A stretch of 64,000 nucleotides of DNA from Omphiscola glabra (lineage: Eukaryota > Mollusca > Gastropoda > Lymnaeidae), in the NCBI GenBank assembly GCA_964017045.1, contig OZ024811.1, forward strand, positions 8,085,674-8,149,673. The letters are read 5' to 3'. The notes under the pieces are model-generated. The model made no database searches, was not told where the DNA came from, and saw nothing but the letters and a program-made list of their open reading frames with translations. Shown here one piece after another: positions 37,951 to 48,648 of the stretch. The translations under genes and the position numbers were made by a program. Within the stretch, counting starts at the first letter, position 1, and each line of letters starts with the position of its first letter.

Positions 37951-38740
37951 AGTTTCTTCACTTCAAATAGTTGCTTCACTTCAAATAGTTCCTTCACTTC
38001 AAATAGTTCCTTCACTTTAAAAAGTTGCTTCACTTCAAATAGTTGATTCACTTCAAATAGTTCCTTCACTTCAAATAGTTGCTTCACTTCAAATAGTTGC
38101 TTCACTTCAAATAGTTCCTTCACTTCAAATAGTTGCTTCACTTCAAATAGTGGCTTCACTTCAAATAGTTCCTTCACTTCAAATAGTTGCTTCACTTCAA
38201 ATAGTTACTTCACTTCAAAAAGTTGGTTCACTTCAAATAGTTGCTTCACTTCAAATAGTTACTTCACTTCAAATAGTTACTTTACTTCAAATAGTTGCTT
38301 CACTTCAAATAGTTCCTTCACTTCAAATAGTTCCTTCACTTTAAATAGTTGCTTCACTTCAAATAGTTCCTTCACTTCAAATAGTTGCTTCACTTCAAAT
38401 AGTTGCTTTACTTCAAATAGTTCCTTCACTTCAAATAGTTCCTTCACTTCAAATAGTTCATTCACTTCAAATAATTGCTTCACTTCAAATAGTTTCTTCA
38501 CTTCAAATAGTTCCTTCACTTCAAATAGTTGCTTCACTTCAAATAGGTTTTTCACTTCAAATAGTTGCTTCACTTCAAATAGTTCCTTCACTTCAAATAG
38601 TTCCTTCACTTCAAATAGTTGCTTAATTTAAAATAGTTCCTTCACTTCAAATAGTTCCTTCACTTCAAATAGTTCCTTCACTTAAAATAGTTGTTTCACT
38701 TCAAATAGTTCCTTCACTTCAAATAGTTCCTTCACTTCAT

Positions 38741-39984
38741 GGTCGGCCGTAAATGGCAAGGGATAAAGCGGTAAAGTTAATATAACAAATTATAGTCTGA
38801 TATCAACGTTTTGTGGAGTATAACACAACTTAATACAGTTTATCAAAAAAATTTTCCGCACCCTTTTCTGTTGCCTCCCTAAACTTGTGGCACCCTGCTC
38901 AGGTGGAACCCTGTGCTTGTGTTAAACTACTATAACTTCTGAGCTCTGTCAAATTTATTATTCTCCATTTTGGTGTCACCCCTCGTCAGGGTATCAACAG
39001 GTGCGGCGTGCATCCCCCGTATCCCATAGTGACGCTATTGAACCGTCAATACATTTATTTTTTCAAAATCTTCACATAACCATTGAAGGCTCCAAAGCAC
39101 TTGTGGGTGAACGCTCCACGTTGGGAAAAACTGCTATTATATGGTTTGTAAAAGTGTACCTTCAAGAGTCTCAGGTAAACAAAACTGACCTCTGTCGCTT
39201 TCATCCAAATACTTTTTAGCTAAACCAGATGAAAAATAGATTCGTTTCAGTCACATTTTCATTAGCACTACAGAGAAACAGTTCTTCTTAATTTACACGA
39301 CAGAAACGGTATTACTTTTTCAATCTATATATAAAACATTACTTAATTACATTATTCAAAAAACACTCAACTGAACAGTACACAAAAATACGTAAAACGG
39401 ACAATATTGATTAATATGTCATTGGAATTAAGTAAATAGACCTAAAATATTCTAGGGCCACTGTTAAAACCCATGATACATATTATGACATACTCTAATA
39501 TAAAACATATATCTTTATTTATCAATGATATTCTGCTTTATCCTACAAATATAATTCTGTCTGATCAACATTGCCTTTTCCGTTGTCACACATCTGTTGA
39601 TCTACTGCTTTGGCACTGGCATTAATATGTCTATGTAGCAGATACAAAGCCATAGATGACCATTTCAGTTTATCCATCACACGTATGACCCTAGCCGTCC
39701 GTCTTGTAGAGAAGTAACCATGTTTTCCAACCCTAACATTTTCTTTAATACCATTATCACAATGACAGATGCAAGGGAGAGTACTCGGACAAGCACCATA
39801 ACTCTGTACTTTAATTTTTTTAAATCAATGTCGTGTCTTGTTCTGGCTTTTTCATCAGTTTATAGAAGTTTGCATAATTTTTCTGTTGCTACCTTTATTG
39901 ACATTGTGTCGCCATCATAGTCCAAGAGTTCCCATCATTATTTTGTATCCCCATACGTTATTTATAGTGTTCCTTTTTGTATAA
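38741..39984. other. Unique DNA right of the giant satellite
   Basis: The satellite stops abruptly inside a unit and is followed by GGTCGGCCGTAAATGG. No gene is recognised. The stretch at about 38840-39060 has transposon-like C-rich segments, but no ends or coding motifs that I can name. The remainder is AT-rich. Confidence 0.5.
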
Positions 39985-40118
39985 GGAAAGAAACAGAGGG
40001 ATAGAGGAGAGAGCAAGAGAGTGAGTCAGAAAGAATGAGAAAGAAAGTGAGAAAGAGAGAGACTAAAAGAGTAAGAAAGAGAGTGTTAGAAAGAGAATAG
40101 AGGAAAGGAGAGAAATAA

Positions 40119-40149
<31 letters not shown>

Positions 40150-40375
40150 AAGTAAAAACAAGGTGGAGAGAGAAAGAGGGATAGTGAGAAAAAGAGAGAG
40201 ATAATGATAAAAAGTGGGAGAGTGTGAGAAAAAGAGAGAGGGAGAAAAAAAGAGAGGTACTGGCATGGAGGAAGGTAGAGAGAGGAGTGGCCAGATGAGA
40301 TAAAAATTTTAAGAGAAGGAAGACAACAAATTAAGATATATGGGCAAAGAGAAAAAGAGAGAAAGAGAAAGGCAA
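39985..40375. repeat. GA-rich simple sequence
   Basis: This is an almost pure-purine + strand tract of GAGAGA and GAAAGA blocks, including an uninterrupted (GA)n near 40118-40146. On the minus strand it reads as Leu/Ser-rich low-complexity frames, which I reject as genes. Confidence 0.95.
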
Positions 40376-40744
40376 TTTCTTTGATTGGTTGTGTCCACAG
40401 AAAGATTGGTAGTCCATGAAGTAGTCCAAAAAGTGCCCATGAAGTGGCTCAAGAAGTAGCCCATGTATTGGAGCAAAGGAACTATTTCTATGATAAGGTT
40501 CGTTGTTGCCAACATGTCAGATAAAGAGCATTGCTACGGTCAGGCCAACTAGATGTGCTGCTAGTGTTTTCAGTTGCTGAGTAGGTCTACATTCTATTGA
40601 AATCTTATTAACATCATTCTTGATGTTCTGTGTAAGCCGACGACCAAGTGAATATATCAATGAATTTCTTCAATTTTCCATGAATGTGTGGAGTAAACCC
40701 ATATACATTATATGCTAAAATAAATGAAAAACATGCCTCTGATT
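40376..40744. other. Unique spacer
   Basis: There are short imperfect repeats of AAGTAGTCC and CCATGAAGT at about 40410-40465. No gene is recognised. Confidence 0.5.
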
Positions 40745-41305
40745 GTACTGTCCACCCACTTTATCCACTGTCCACATCACAACCCACCTATTCAATTCCC
40801 CAAATCCTAACCCATCTATTCCCTTACCCATATCACAACCCACTTCCTCTACTGTCAACATCCCAACCCACCAATTCTCTTGCCCACATCACAATCCACC
40901 TATTCCCTTACCCATATCACAACCCACTTCCTCTACTGTCAACATCCCAACCCACCAATTCTCTTGCCCACATCACAATCCACCTATTCTCTTGCCCACA
41001 TCACAATCCATCTATTCTCTTGCCCACATCACAATCCATCTATTCCCTTACCCATATCACAACCCACTTCCTCTACTGTCAACATCCCAACCCACCAATT
41101 CTCTTGCCCACATCACAATCCACCTATTCTCTTGCCCACATCACAATCCATCTATTCCCTTACCCATATCACAACCCACTTCCTCCACTGTCCACATCCT
41201 AACCCACCTATTCCTTGCCCACATCACAAACCACCCTATTCACGTGCCCACATCACAACCACTTCCTCGATTGTCCAGATCACAACCCAACCACCTCTAT
41301 TGTCT
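40745..41305. repeat. Minisatellite, 28-bp unit with 84-bp higher-order period
   Basis: The core is CCCACATCACAATCCACC. Three diverged 28-bp subunits form an 84-bp block with variants CCCATATCACAACCCAC, TCAACATCCCAACCCACC and CCCACATCACAATCCACC, repeated several times with one subunit additionally amplified. All three forward frames stay open for 160-210 codons, the signature of a repeat and not a gene. Confidence 0.93.
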
Positions 41306-41489
41306 ACCTCCACACTATGCAATGGCATACCAAAGTGTGTGTTCAGAGGCAGCGCTGTTTCTGATTATTGATGTGGGTTCAGTCTAGGTCATGTAAGCCG
41401 ATTATTGGAAGTTAGAGACACGCCCACGAGCGTGTTACGTAATTAAGTCTTACGTTATATCAACTGCTGCTGTTTCCAAGAATAACTAC

Positions 41490-41645
41490 ACTACGCTGCT
41501 CCACGAATCACTACACTACACTGCGGTTTCTCCACGAATCACTACACTACACTGCGACTGCTCCACGAATCACTACACTACACTGCGGTTTCTCCACGAA
41601 TCACTACACTACACTGCGGCTTCTCCACGAATCACTACACGAACT
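41490..41645. repeat. Minisatellite, 31-bp unit, about 5 copies
   Basis: The core TCCACGAATCACTACAC is followed by TACACTGCG and a short variable TTTC/ACTG/CTTC segment. Confidence 0.93.
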
Positions 41646-41880
41646 ATAAGGCACCTGAAGGATCATCGATGTTCATACCGTGTTTAATTAAGAACATAAA
41701 ACAAAAGTCCCAACTTCAATTAAAACAACTAAATTAGTTCAACAATCATCAGTTATTGTTTTTTTATTTTTATTTAGCTCCTCATAAAATCAAACCGTTT
41801 ATAAACCAATTAATGTGCCGGAAGTAATGCTTTTAAAGCAACGATGTTCGAATATCATGTCTAGCGTTCCTATTTTATTT
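41646..41880. other. AT-rich spacer
   Basis: No feature is recognised. Confidence 0.5.
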
Positions 41881-41885
41881 TATTT

Positions 41886-42028
41886 CATTATTTTTATTAT
41901 TATTATTATCGTTGGTAGTTTTCTATAGCGTGGTACCCCAGCCTAGGGCTGGGCTCACCACGCTGTACATACAATTTAACAAACATAATCATGAAATTAA
42001 AAATTAGCATTATTTTTTTTTTTTTTTA
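41886..42028 (+). mobile_element. Dispersed hairpin element, copy 1
   Basis: Preceded by an (ATT)n-like tract, this has the same conserved core as two other places in the window: TATAGCG, GGTACCCCAGCCTAG, GGCTGGGCTCACC and GCTGTACAT. The core folds as a hairpin: AGCGTGGT (41927-41934) pairs exactly with ACCACGCT (41957-41964), with CCAGCC/GGCTGG inside. Homology with the other copies fades after about 42000, where a long T tract begins. It is a SINE- or MITE-like short interspersed element; the class is not settled from sequence alone. Confidence 0.7.
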
Positions 42029-42089
42029 TTTATAAGAGCCGATAAAGGAGATAAGGAACGATATAAAATGTAGAAGTGTAGCAACACAA

Positions 42090-42790
42090 TTAATAATGAC
42101 TTTAATTTTCATAGCAAGTAGCAATAATTTTGCTCCTGGCAAGTAGTAGTCATAAGGCTCATAGCAAGTAGCAGTCATTAGGCTCAAAGCAAGTAGCATT
42201 CATAAGGCTCATAGCAAGTAGCAGTCATTATTGTTATAACAAGTAGCAGTCATTAGGCTCATAGCAAGTAGCAGTCATTTGGTTCATAGCAAGTAGCAGT
42301 CATCAGGCTCAAAGCAAGTAGCATTCATAAGGCTCATAGCAAGTAGCAGTCATAAGGCTCATGGCAAGTAGCAGTTATTTGGTTCATAGTAAGTAGCGAT
42401 CATTTTGCTCCTGGCAAGTAGCATTCATAAGGCTCATAGCAAGTATCAGTCATAAGGCTCATAGCAAATAGCAGTCATTAGGCTCATAGCAAGTAGCATT
42501 CATAAGGCTCATAGCAAGTAGCATTCATAAGGCTCATAGCAAGTAGCAGTCATAAGGCTCATAGCAAATAGCTGTCATTAGGCTCATAGCAAGTAGCAGT
42601 CATTTGGCTCATTGCAAGTAATGATCATTTGGCTCATTGCAAGTAAGGATCATTTGGGTCATAGCAAGTAGCATTCATTCGGCTCCTGGCAAGTAGCAGT
42701 CATTTGGCTCGTTGTAAGTAAGGATCATTTGGCTCGTAGCAAGGAGCAATCATTTGACTCAAAGCGAGTAGAAAGCATTTGGCTCCGAAT
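42090..42790. repeat. Minisatellite, 25-bp unit, about 28 copies
   Basis: The core is CATAGCAAGTAGCAGTCAT followed by AAGGCT, TAGGCT or TTGGCT. The right end (42600-42790) is more diverged. Confidence 0.94.
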
Positions 42791-44039
42791 CCTAGGAAAT
42801 ATTGAGAAATGATACTGAATATTAGAAAACTAAACAATACATTATTTTCCGAAAGCCAGAAAAAAAGGAAATTTCTATGGGGTGTCCTGCACCAAACTTA
42901 CCCTAAAGACGTTATCCATCAGATATTTGATAGCACCTGTCTCATCATATCATCGCCTCTGCCATATCGTGGTATACCGAAACCAGCTTTCATAAGATAG
43001 TTGGATGCAGTACCTTTTCGCTGTTAAGATATTACGCTTAGGATGGCGAGACAGAGATGTCAACATAAAGAACACTGGAGCTGCTAACACAAGGAAACAA
43101 CTGATGCCCAGCAGTTATCATGTTTTAATATCGGATGGCTCAACATAAGCTCAGCAGTTCTCAAATCTTAACAACTGATGGTTCAGCAGCTCTGACGTTC
43201 CCACACCAAACTAAGGGGTTATCAACCCAGATGTTCTCATACCTTCTGATATATAAGTACTTTGAAATTAATTTAAATTAATATATGGAATTTTTCCAAT
43301 CAATAGATTTATTTTCTTCCCCTGTTTTTGTCTCTAAGTGATTACCACAACATGCATGTTGCCATGGAAAATAAATAGAAATGTTATATATTCAATTGTT
43401 CCGTCTTTAGAAAAAAGTTGCTTAAGTTAAACTCTGTTAAAAATAAGTAGTCGGTCATTTTTTTTAAATACTTACACCTTCTCACTAAATCTAAATCTCT
43501 GATTGACACATTTTGTACTCACTGCATCTAAATCTCTGATTGACACATTTTGTAGTCATTGCTGGTAACGCTAATCGAAAATAAAAAATAAATAGGCAAT
43601 TGAAATCTACTTTTAAATTAATTATTACATTCCTAATAAATTGTCAACAACATCCACTCATGGCTAGTAATGTAATTAAGACTTCCTTAATGCACACGTG
43701 TCACCACTGCCATCAAGTAGTGTTAACTTCGAAAAGTATCACTAAAATAAAAAAATACTGGAGTAACTATTATTTTCAATTTCCAATCTTGAACAAAGGA
43801 TTATTTTAAGATGATTCCATCTTCTTTAGATTAGAACATTTGGAAGACTGGGTGGATGCGATAAACCACGTTTTGTCACAAGATAATCAGTGGAACATCT
43901 CTTAAATGTCAGACTGTTCTTACTTGTTTAATAAATGTCAGCCCAGTAACGCAGTCATTATAAGTTGGGGGTAGATTCCCTCAACCTATTAGGAGAAGAA
44001 AGCTTGGTTAAATTAATATAAATGTGTTTTGTAGTTTTT
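42791..44039. other. Unique AT-rich DNA
   Basis: No gene is recognised. A 28-bp direct repeat spaced 37 bp (43490-43517 and 43527-43554) shares AATCTCTGATTGACACATTT. A 63-codon open frame at about 42809-43000 has no recognisable motif. Confidence 0.55.
43490..43554. repeat. 28-bp direct repeat, two copies
   Basis: Two identical copies, spaced 37 bp start to start. Confidence 0.9.
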
Positions 44040-44175
44040 AGTTATTGCCCTTATTATCAATGGACGTAGCAATGGCCTGTGACCTTTTAATAAATTAGCG
44101 TAGCATAATTTTGTGACTTTATTACCAATTCGTGTAGCAATGTTTTGTGCATTTATTATTGATTTGCGACACGCT
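44040..44175. repeat. Degenerate tandem repeat, about 40-bp unit, 3 copies
   Basis: Copies share TTATTA, CGTAGCAAT and TTTTGTG motifs but differ at many positions. This is an old array. Confidence 0.5.
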
Positions 44176-44269
44176 AGCGGCCATTCATGTTTCATTTGGA
44201 GATTATCTTGAAATACTGTACATTTAGGAATATACAGCAAACCTAGGATTAGAGATAGATTTGAGAATA

Positions 44270-45415
44270 TGACATTATCTTTTCACATTGGATTTTAATG
44301 ACCATGACCATTATCTTTTCACATTAGATTCTAATGACCATGACATTATCTTTTCACATTGGATTCTAATGACCATGACATTATCTTTTCACGTTGGATT
44401 CTAATGACCATGCCATTGTCTTTTCACATTGGATTCTAATGATCATGACATTTCTTTTCACAATGGATTCTAATGACCATGACATTGCCTTTTCACTTTG
44501 GATTTTAATGACCATGACCTTCACATTGGATGCTAATGACCATGACATTATCTTATCACATTGGATTCTCATGACCATGACATTGTCTTTTCACATTGGA
44601 TTCTAATGACCATGACATTATCTTTTCACATTGGATTCCTATGACCATGACATTGTCTTTTCACATGGGATTCTAATGACCATGACATTATCTTTTCACA
44701 TTGGATTCTAATGACCATAACATTATCTTTTCACATTGGATTCCTATGACCATGACATTATCTTTTCACATTGGATTCTAATGACCATAACATTATCTTT
44801 TCACATTGGATTCCTATGACCATGACATTATCTTTTCACATTGGATTCTAATGACCATGACATTGTCTTTTCACATTGGATTCTAATGACCATGACATTA
44901 TCTTTTCACATTGGATTCTAATGATCATGACATTGCCTTTTCACATTGGATTTTAATGACCATGACATTATCTTTTCACATTGGATTCTAATGACCATAA
45001 CATTATCTTTTCACATTGGATTCCTATGACCATGACATTATCTTTTCACATTGGATTCTAATGATCATGACATTGTCTTTTCTCATTGGATTCTAATGAC
45101 CATGACATTATCTTTTCACATTGGATTCTAATGACCATAACATATCTTTTCACGTTGGATTCTAATGACCATGACATTATCTTTTCACCTTGGATTCTAA
45201 TGACCATGACATTGTCTTTTCACATTGGATTCCAATGACCATGATATTATATTTTCACATTGGATTCTAATGACCATGATATTATATTTTCACATTGGAT
45301 TCTAATGACCATGCCATTGCCTTTTCACATTGGATTCTTATGACCATGACATTATCTTTTCACATTGGATTCTTATGACCATGACATTATCATTTCGTAT
45401 TGGATTCTAATGGCA
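44270..45415. repeat. Minisatellite, 35-bp unit, about 32 copies
   Basis: The core TCTTTTCACATTGGATTC is followed by TAATGACCATGACATTA. Variants include a shortened unit with ACCTTCACATTGGATGC at about 44513-44535. A 111-bp part of this array (44475-44585) is repeated exactly at 48649-48759. Confidence 0.95.
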
Positions 45416-46346
45416 ACGAATTAAATCAACTTCGAGATAAGCAGGGGATTGTATTTATTGGTGTAACTGGTTTTAAAATCTAGTATATTTAAAGTTGATG
45501 ATTACACATGTTTATTGTAACATGTATCTCTATAAAAACTTTGAATTCATCAAGTCTGTATTACATTCGTAGCTGTCAACTCTATATGAAATGTATTAAT
45601 TGTCTGGTCTTTTATTTTTAAGCTAAACATATCTTGCCCACCATTTATTTCATTATTTAAGACAAACAAGAATGACATTTATATGCACTCTTCATGACAT
45701 ATATTTTTCTGAACTGTGGACGAAATGTATTTCTACGCATTCTTTATTATACCTTCTATCAATAGCTTTATCAACTATTACACCATCCGATCCTATATCA
45801 TTTTCACTTGGTCCACATTTATCCTCTTATTTGGCTAATTATTATTTATTTCCTCTCTACAGGGACACGCCCCCTTTCCACCGGAAATAGGACGGACGTG
45901 CGCTCGCAAATTAAAAGTTGGGGCCACTTGTGATCCAGAGCCCTCAGCCAAGTACTAGTCAAGTGAAATATCGTAGCTAGGTGTGGTACTCGATTCACTG
46001 AATATCCTACTACATTATACAAATATCGTACTAAATGAGTTGCTCCTTAAAATTGGAATAGTGCACTGTTGATACAGTATCGTACTTGTGATAACATCAC
46101 TGTTGATACAGTATCATACTTGTTATTACGCCATGTTCATCTAAGGTCGTACTCAGACATATGTCCAATTGAGTGAGCTTTGTACTCTTGACACCAGATG
46201 TTTACGGGATACAAAGTTTATATTTAGATCTCGTTGTGAGCAGATTCAAAAACTTGTCAAGTTAGACTACAGGGAAGTGAAATTATTGTTGGTAAGCGCT
46301 ACACTATTTATTGGAGCTTTTGCTCGAACATCTGGTTTAGCATTGA
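45416..46346. other. Unique AT-rich DNA
   Basis: No gene is recognised. A two-copy repeat spaced 34 bp, with ACTGTTGATACAGTATC, lies at 46065-46115. Weak GTACT-containing repeats precede it. Confidence 0.5.
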
Positions 46347-46712
46347 GATAGTTTCAGATCAGGTTATCACCTTGATAGTTTCAGATCAGGTTATCATCTT
46401 GATAGTTTCAGATCAGGTTATCATCTTGATAGTTTCAGATCAGGTTATCATATTGATAATTTCAGGTTATCATCTTGATAGTTTCAGATCAGGTTATCAT
46501 CTTGATAGTTTCAGATCAGGTTATCATCTTGATAGTTTCAGATCAGGTTATCATCTTGATAGTTTCAGATCAGGTTATCATCTTGATAGTTTCAGATCAG
46601 GTTATCATCTTGATAGTTTCAGATCAGGTTATCATGTTGATAGTTTCAGATCAGGTTATCATGTTGATAGTTTCAGATCAGGTTATCATGTTGATAGTTT
46701 CAAATAAGTTTA
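46347..46712. repeat. Minisatellite, 27-bp unit, about 13 copies
   Basis: The core is GTTTCAGATCAGGTTATC, with a CATCTTG or CATGTTG ending. One unit near 46455 lacks 9 bp. The 27-bp length leaves two forward frames open as 9-residue repeats. The last three full units carry the CATGTTG variant together, so the array has grown recently at its right end. Confidence 0.95.
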
Positions 46713-47325
46713 TTATTGAGTTATTTCAAACAACGTTAACATTCAGTTAGTTTATAATAAGGCTATCAATGTGATAGTGACAGATGGGGTTTTATCAAGA
46801 TTCGTTAATAACGTATGGCTAGATGAGTTTAGGCAAGGTTCTGTTATAAGCCTGGGTAGATAGTTGGTTTTTTTTTTATGAATCAAAATAAATTTATTTA
46901 TTTAATTTTTTGGTGTGGTTCTGTTTAACGATTTCTGCACTAAATTATGTCATTGATTGAAGCCAGAGTTTGATAGTTAAATTAAGTAAAGTTCTAGCTA
47001 CTCGGATCATCACTTTTGGGAAAATTTAAAAGTGCGTTGATTTTAATGTTAAAATGACAGCACGCTGAACCTCACACATCTTATCGAGTAAACATTTCCC
47101 TTTTTTAATTAGTGTTATACTTTGTATTACGTAACAATATAAACATACTTTGTTAGACGTGAACGCGTTAATCAAACGTGACTTTGTGATCAATCACTGC
47201 TCGTTATTCCTGTCCTAGTTTGTTGTTTTGACCAATCGCTACACGCGATTCCTGCCCCAGAGCCTAACTACACGCGTATTTGTGCGCCATCAGTCTCAAG
47301 AACAAAGTCCTAACTACATTTCCAC
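46713..47325. other. Spacer and possible promoter / 5' UTR of the 47.3 kb exon
   Basis: AT-rich DNA changes near 47150 to a less AT-rich, CpG-containing stretch ending at the candidate exon. It holds a CCAAT motif near 47231 and TCAGTC near 47291, which fits an initiator-like site or could be part of a splice acceptor. A stop in the exon's frame at 47311-47313 shows that the coding part does not extend further left in this reading. Confidence 0.3.
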
Positions 47326-47442
47326 ATGCTCATTACTGAAATGGCCACACCTATGAACCCGTCTACATCCCCGGGTCTGAAAGACGGCTCGGCCTCTCTG
47401 TCTCAGAGCATGGATAGCGTCAACACAGCCGTGGATGATGAG
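47326..47442 (+). CDS. Candidate first coding exon of an unrecognised gene
   Basis: After an in-frame TAA (47311-47313) come two in-frame ATGs, at 47326 and 47341. The second has the better context (G at -3, G at +4) and I prefer it. It begins MATPMNPSTSPGLKDG and continues with Ser/Asp/Thr-rich residues for 34 codons to an acidic end, then meets the splice donor GAG|GTATGAG at 47443. The frame would hit TGA at 47446 if unspliced. The patch is markedly richer in GC than its flanks, is not repetitive, and has the look of a disordered N-terminus. I cannot name the protein. No downstream exon is certain, though the frame after TTTTCAG at 47860-47866 is open in the matching phase. If real, the arrays at 48-63 kb may be intronic. 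Confidence 0.42.
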
Positions 47443-47448
47443 GTATGA

Positions 47449-47939
47449 GCTTGGATCCATTACACCATTTATTACTTTTATAATTACTTAAAGCTAAACA
47501 TTTCTGTCCCAAATAAAAACCAGTGTTGTAAGGCGCACATATTTACCTATTTCAAGTTTGGAAAACTTCGACACAAGCTAACTGTGACAGAAGAAACCTG
47601 TGACACAATGACTTAAATAAGAAGAAAAAATAACTACTATCACATTAATAGATTTAGTACTACTATAGCCTTCTAAGATTAAGTCCTACTGTAAACTGCT
47701 CAGATTGTTATACTATAACATTCTCAGATTAAGTACTAAATGATTTTTTAAAAAGATTAAATCTTTCATAAGGTGCTATCTGTGGATGAAAACTTCTCAA
47801 ATGAAGAGTGCCTTTCAAAGATTTAAAAGTAAAACTCCTTTTGTGTGTATCTACAATGTTTTCAGATCCAACTAAAAAAACAGCCAGATCTAGGCGACAT
47901 CCCTATCACCTCCCTGCCAAATTGTTCTGTCTGCCATAA
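47449..47939. other. AT-rich spacer (putative intron)
   Basis: Low-complexity AT-rich sequence with loosely repeated TACTA and AGATTAAG motifs. No further gene is recognised. Confidence 0.4.
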
Positions 47940-48232
47940 CCCTGCCACATGTCATCATGTCTCTGTCCCATCCCCTCATGTCTCTGTCATACCCCCTCAT
48001 GACTCTGCCACACCCCTCATGTCTATACCATATCCTTGCAAAATCCTCTCATGTCTCTGTCATATCCCTGCCACCGCCTCTCATGTTTCTGCCATATCTC
48101 TGCCACATCCCTCTCACGTCTCTACCATATCTTTGCAACACGTCACTCACGAATCTGCCACATAATATAACATCCCTACCCACATCCTCTCACGTCTCTA
48201 CCACATAATATAACATCCCTACCCACATACTC
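47940..48232. repeat. CT-rich degenerate tandem repeat
   Basis: Loose copies of CATCCCCTCATGTCTCTG and CATATCCCTGCCAC alternate at about 20-35 bp spacing. The + strand is nearly free of G. Two forward frames stay open across it as His/Ser/Pro-rich peptides, most simply explained by composition. Confidence 0.75.
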
Positions 48233-48648
48233 GCAATCTTTATTAACTTGATCGCTGTTTCTCTTCCCTGCCAGCATTTTGTAACGGGCCACATCTTTTT
48301 ATAGCGTCAAGTGTCGGTCTCTAAACTAGTGTTTTATTAATGATCATCTGGACAAGACACAACTTCCGGCTTGGCAAAGATAATTTGACTTGCCAAATTT
48401 TTTCCCCTATTGATTAAATGCATGCAAGGGGAGATCACTAGGAATAGAGGTTTAATGGGAGATAATGAAATATTAGGACGATTTGAAGGCCATCTTTTGT
48501 TTTATATTAATCGAGTAAAAGTGGTGGAAATGTTCCTTAATTTTCACGATTAAAAGAGATTATGATAAAATGTCCATCATCACAAAATATTTGTTTACTG
48601 AAAAAGCTTCAAGAGGTCTTAAATTTTGAAGTAAAACAATCCCTGTTA
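48233..48648. other. Unique spacer
   Basis: No feature is recognised. Confidence 0.5.

Larger units (their letters stand above)
12839..38740. repeat. Giant 18-bp satellite array, 25.9 kb, about 1,440 copies
   Basis: The whole interval is made of an 18-bp unit, consensus CACTTCAAATAGTTNNTT. Most variation sits at the NN dinucleotide (GC, CC, CA, GT, TC, AC, and rarely GA or GG). Recurrent marker variants are CATTTAAAATAG, CACTTAAAATAG, CACCTCAAAT, AAATAATT and occasional 17-bp units. CpG is almost absent. On the minus strand it reads as a hexapeptide repeat of Phe-Glu-Val-Lys/Asn-Glu/Gln/Lys-Leu type, but the AC dinucleotide and the TTTAAAA variants make TAA stops throughout, so the many 60-190 residue frames are not a gene. 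Higher-order duplications are listed separately. It could be heterochromatic satellite or an expanded intronic minisatellite. Confidence 0.98.

Noticed and set aside
12829..38609. Dozens of minus-strand frames encoding a Phe-Glu-Val-Lys hexapeptide repeat
   Set aside because: The 18-bp unit keeps the frame open. Stops occur throughout at specific unit variants, there are no exons or flanking gene signals, and + strand frames are open as well.
12839..38740. CRISPR-like array
   Set aside because: There is no repeat/spacer alternation. Units are contiguous 18-mers, and the DNA is eukaryotic.
39001..39219. Transposon-like protein fragment right of the giant satellite
   Set aside because: The frame lacks an ATG and I could not match it to any family with confidence.
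40684..41387. Three overlapping Pro/His/Thr-rich frames of 160-214 codons
   Set aside because: All three forward frames are open over the 28-bp repeat, and its low G content removes most stops. No non-repetitive coding part is recognisable.
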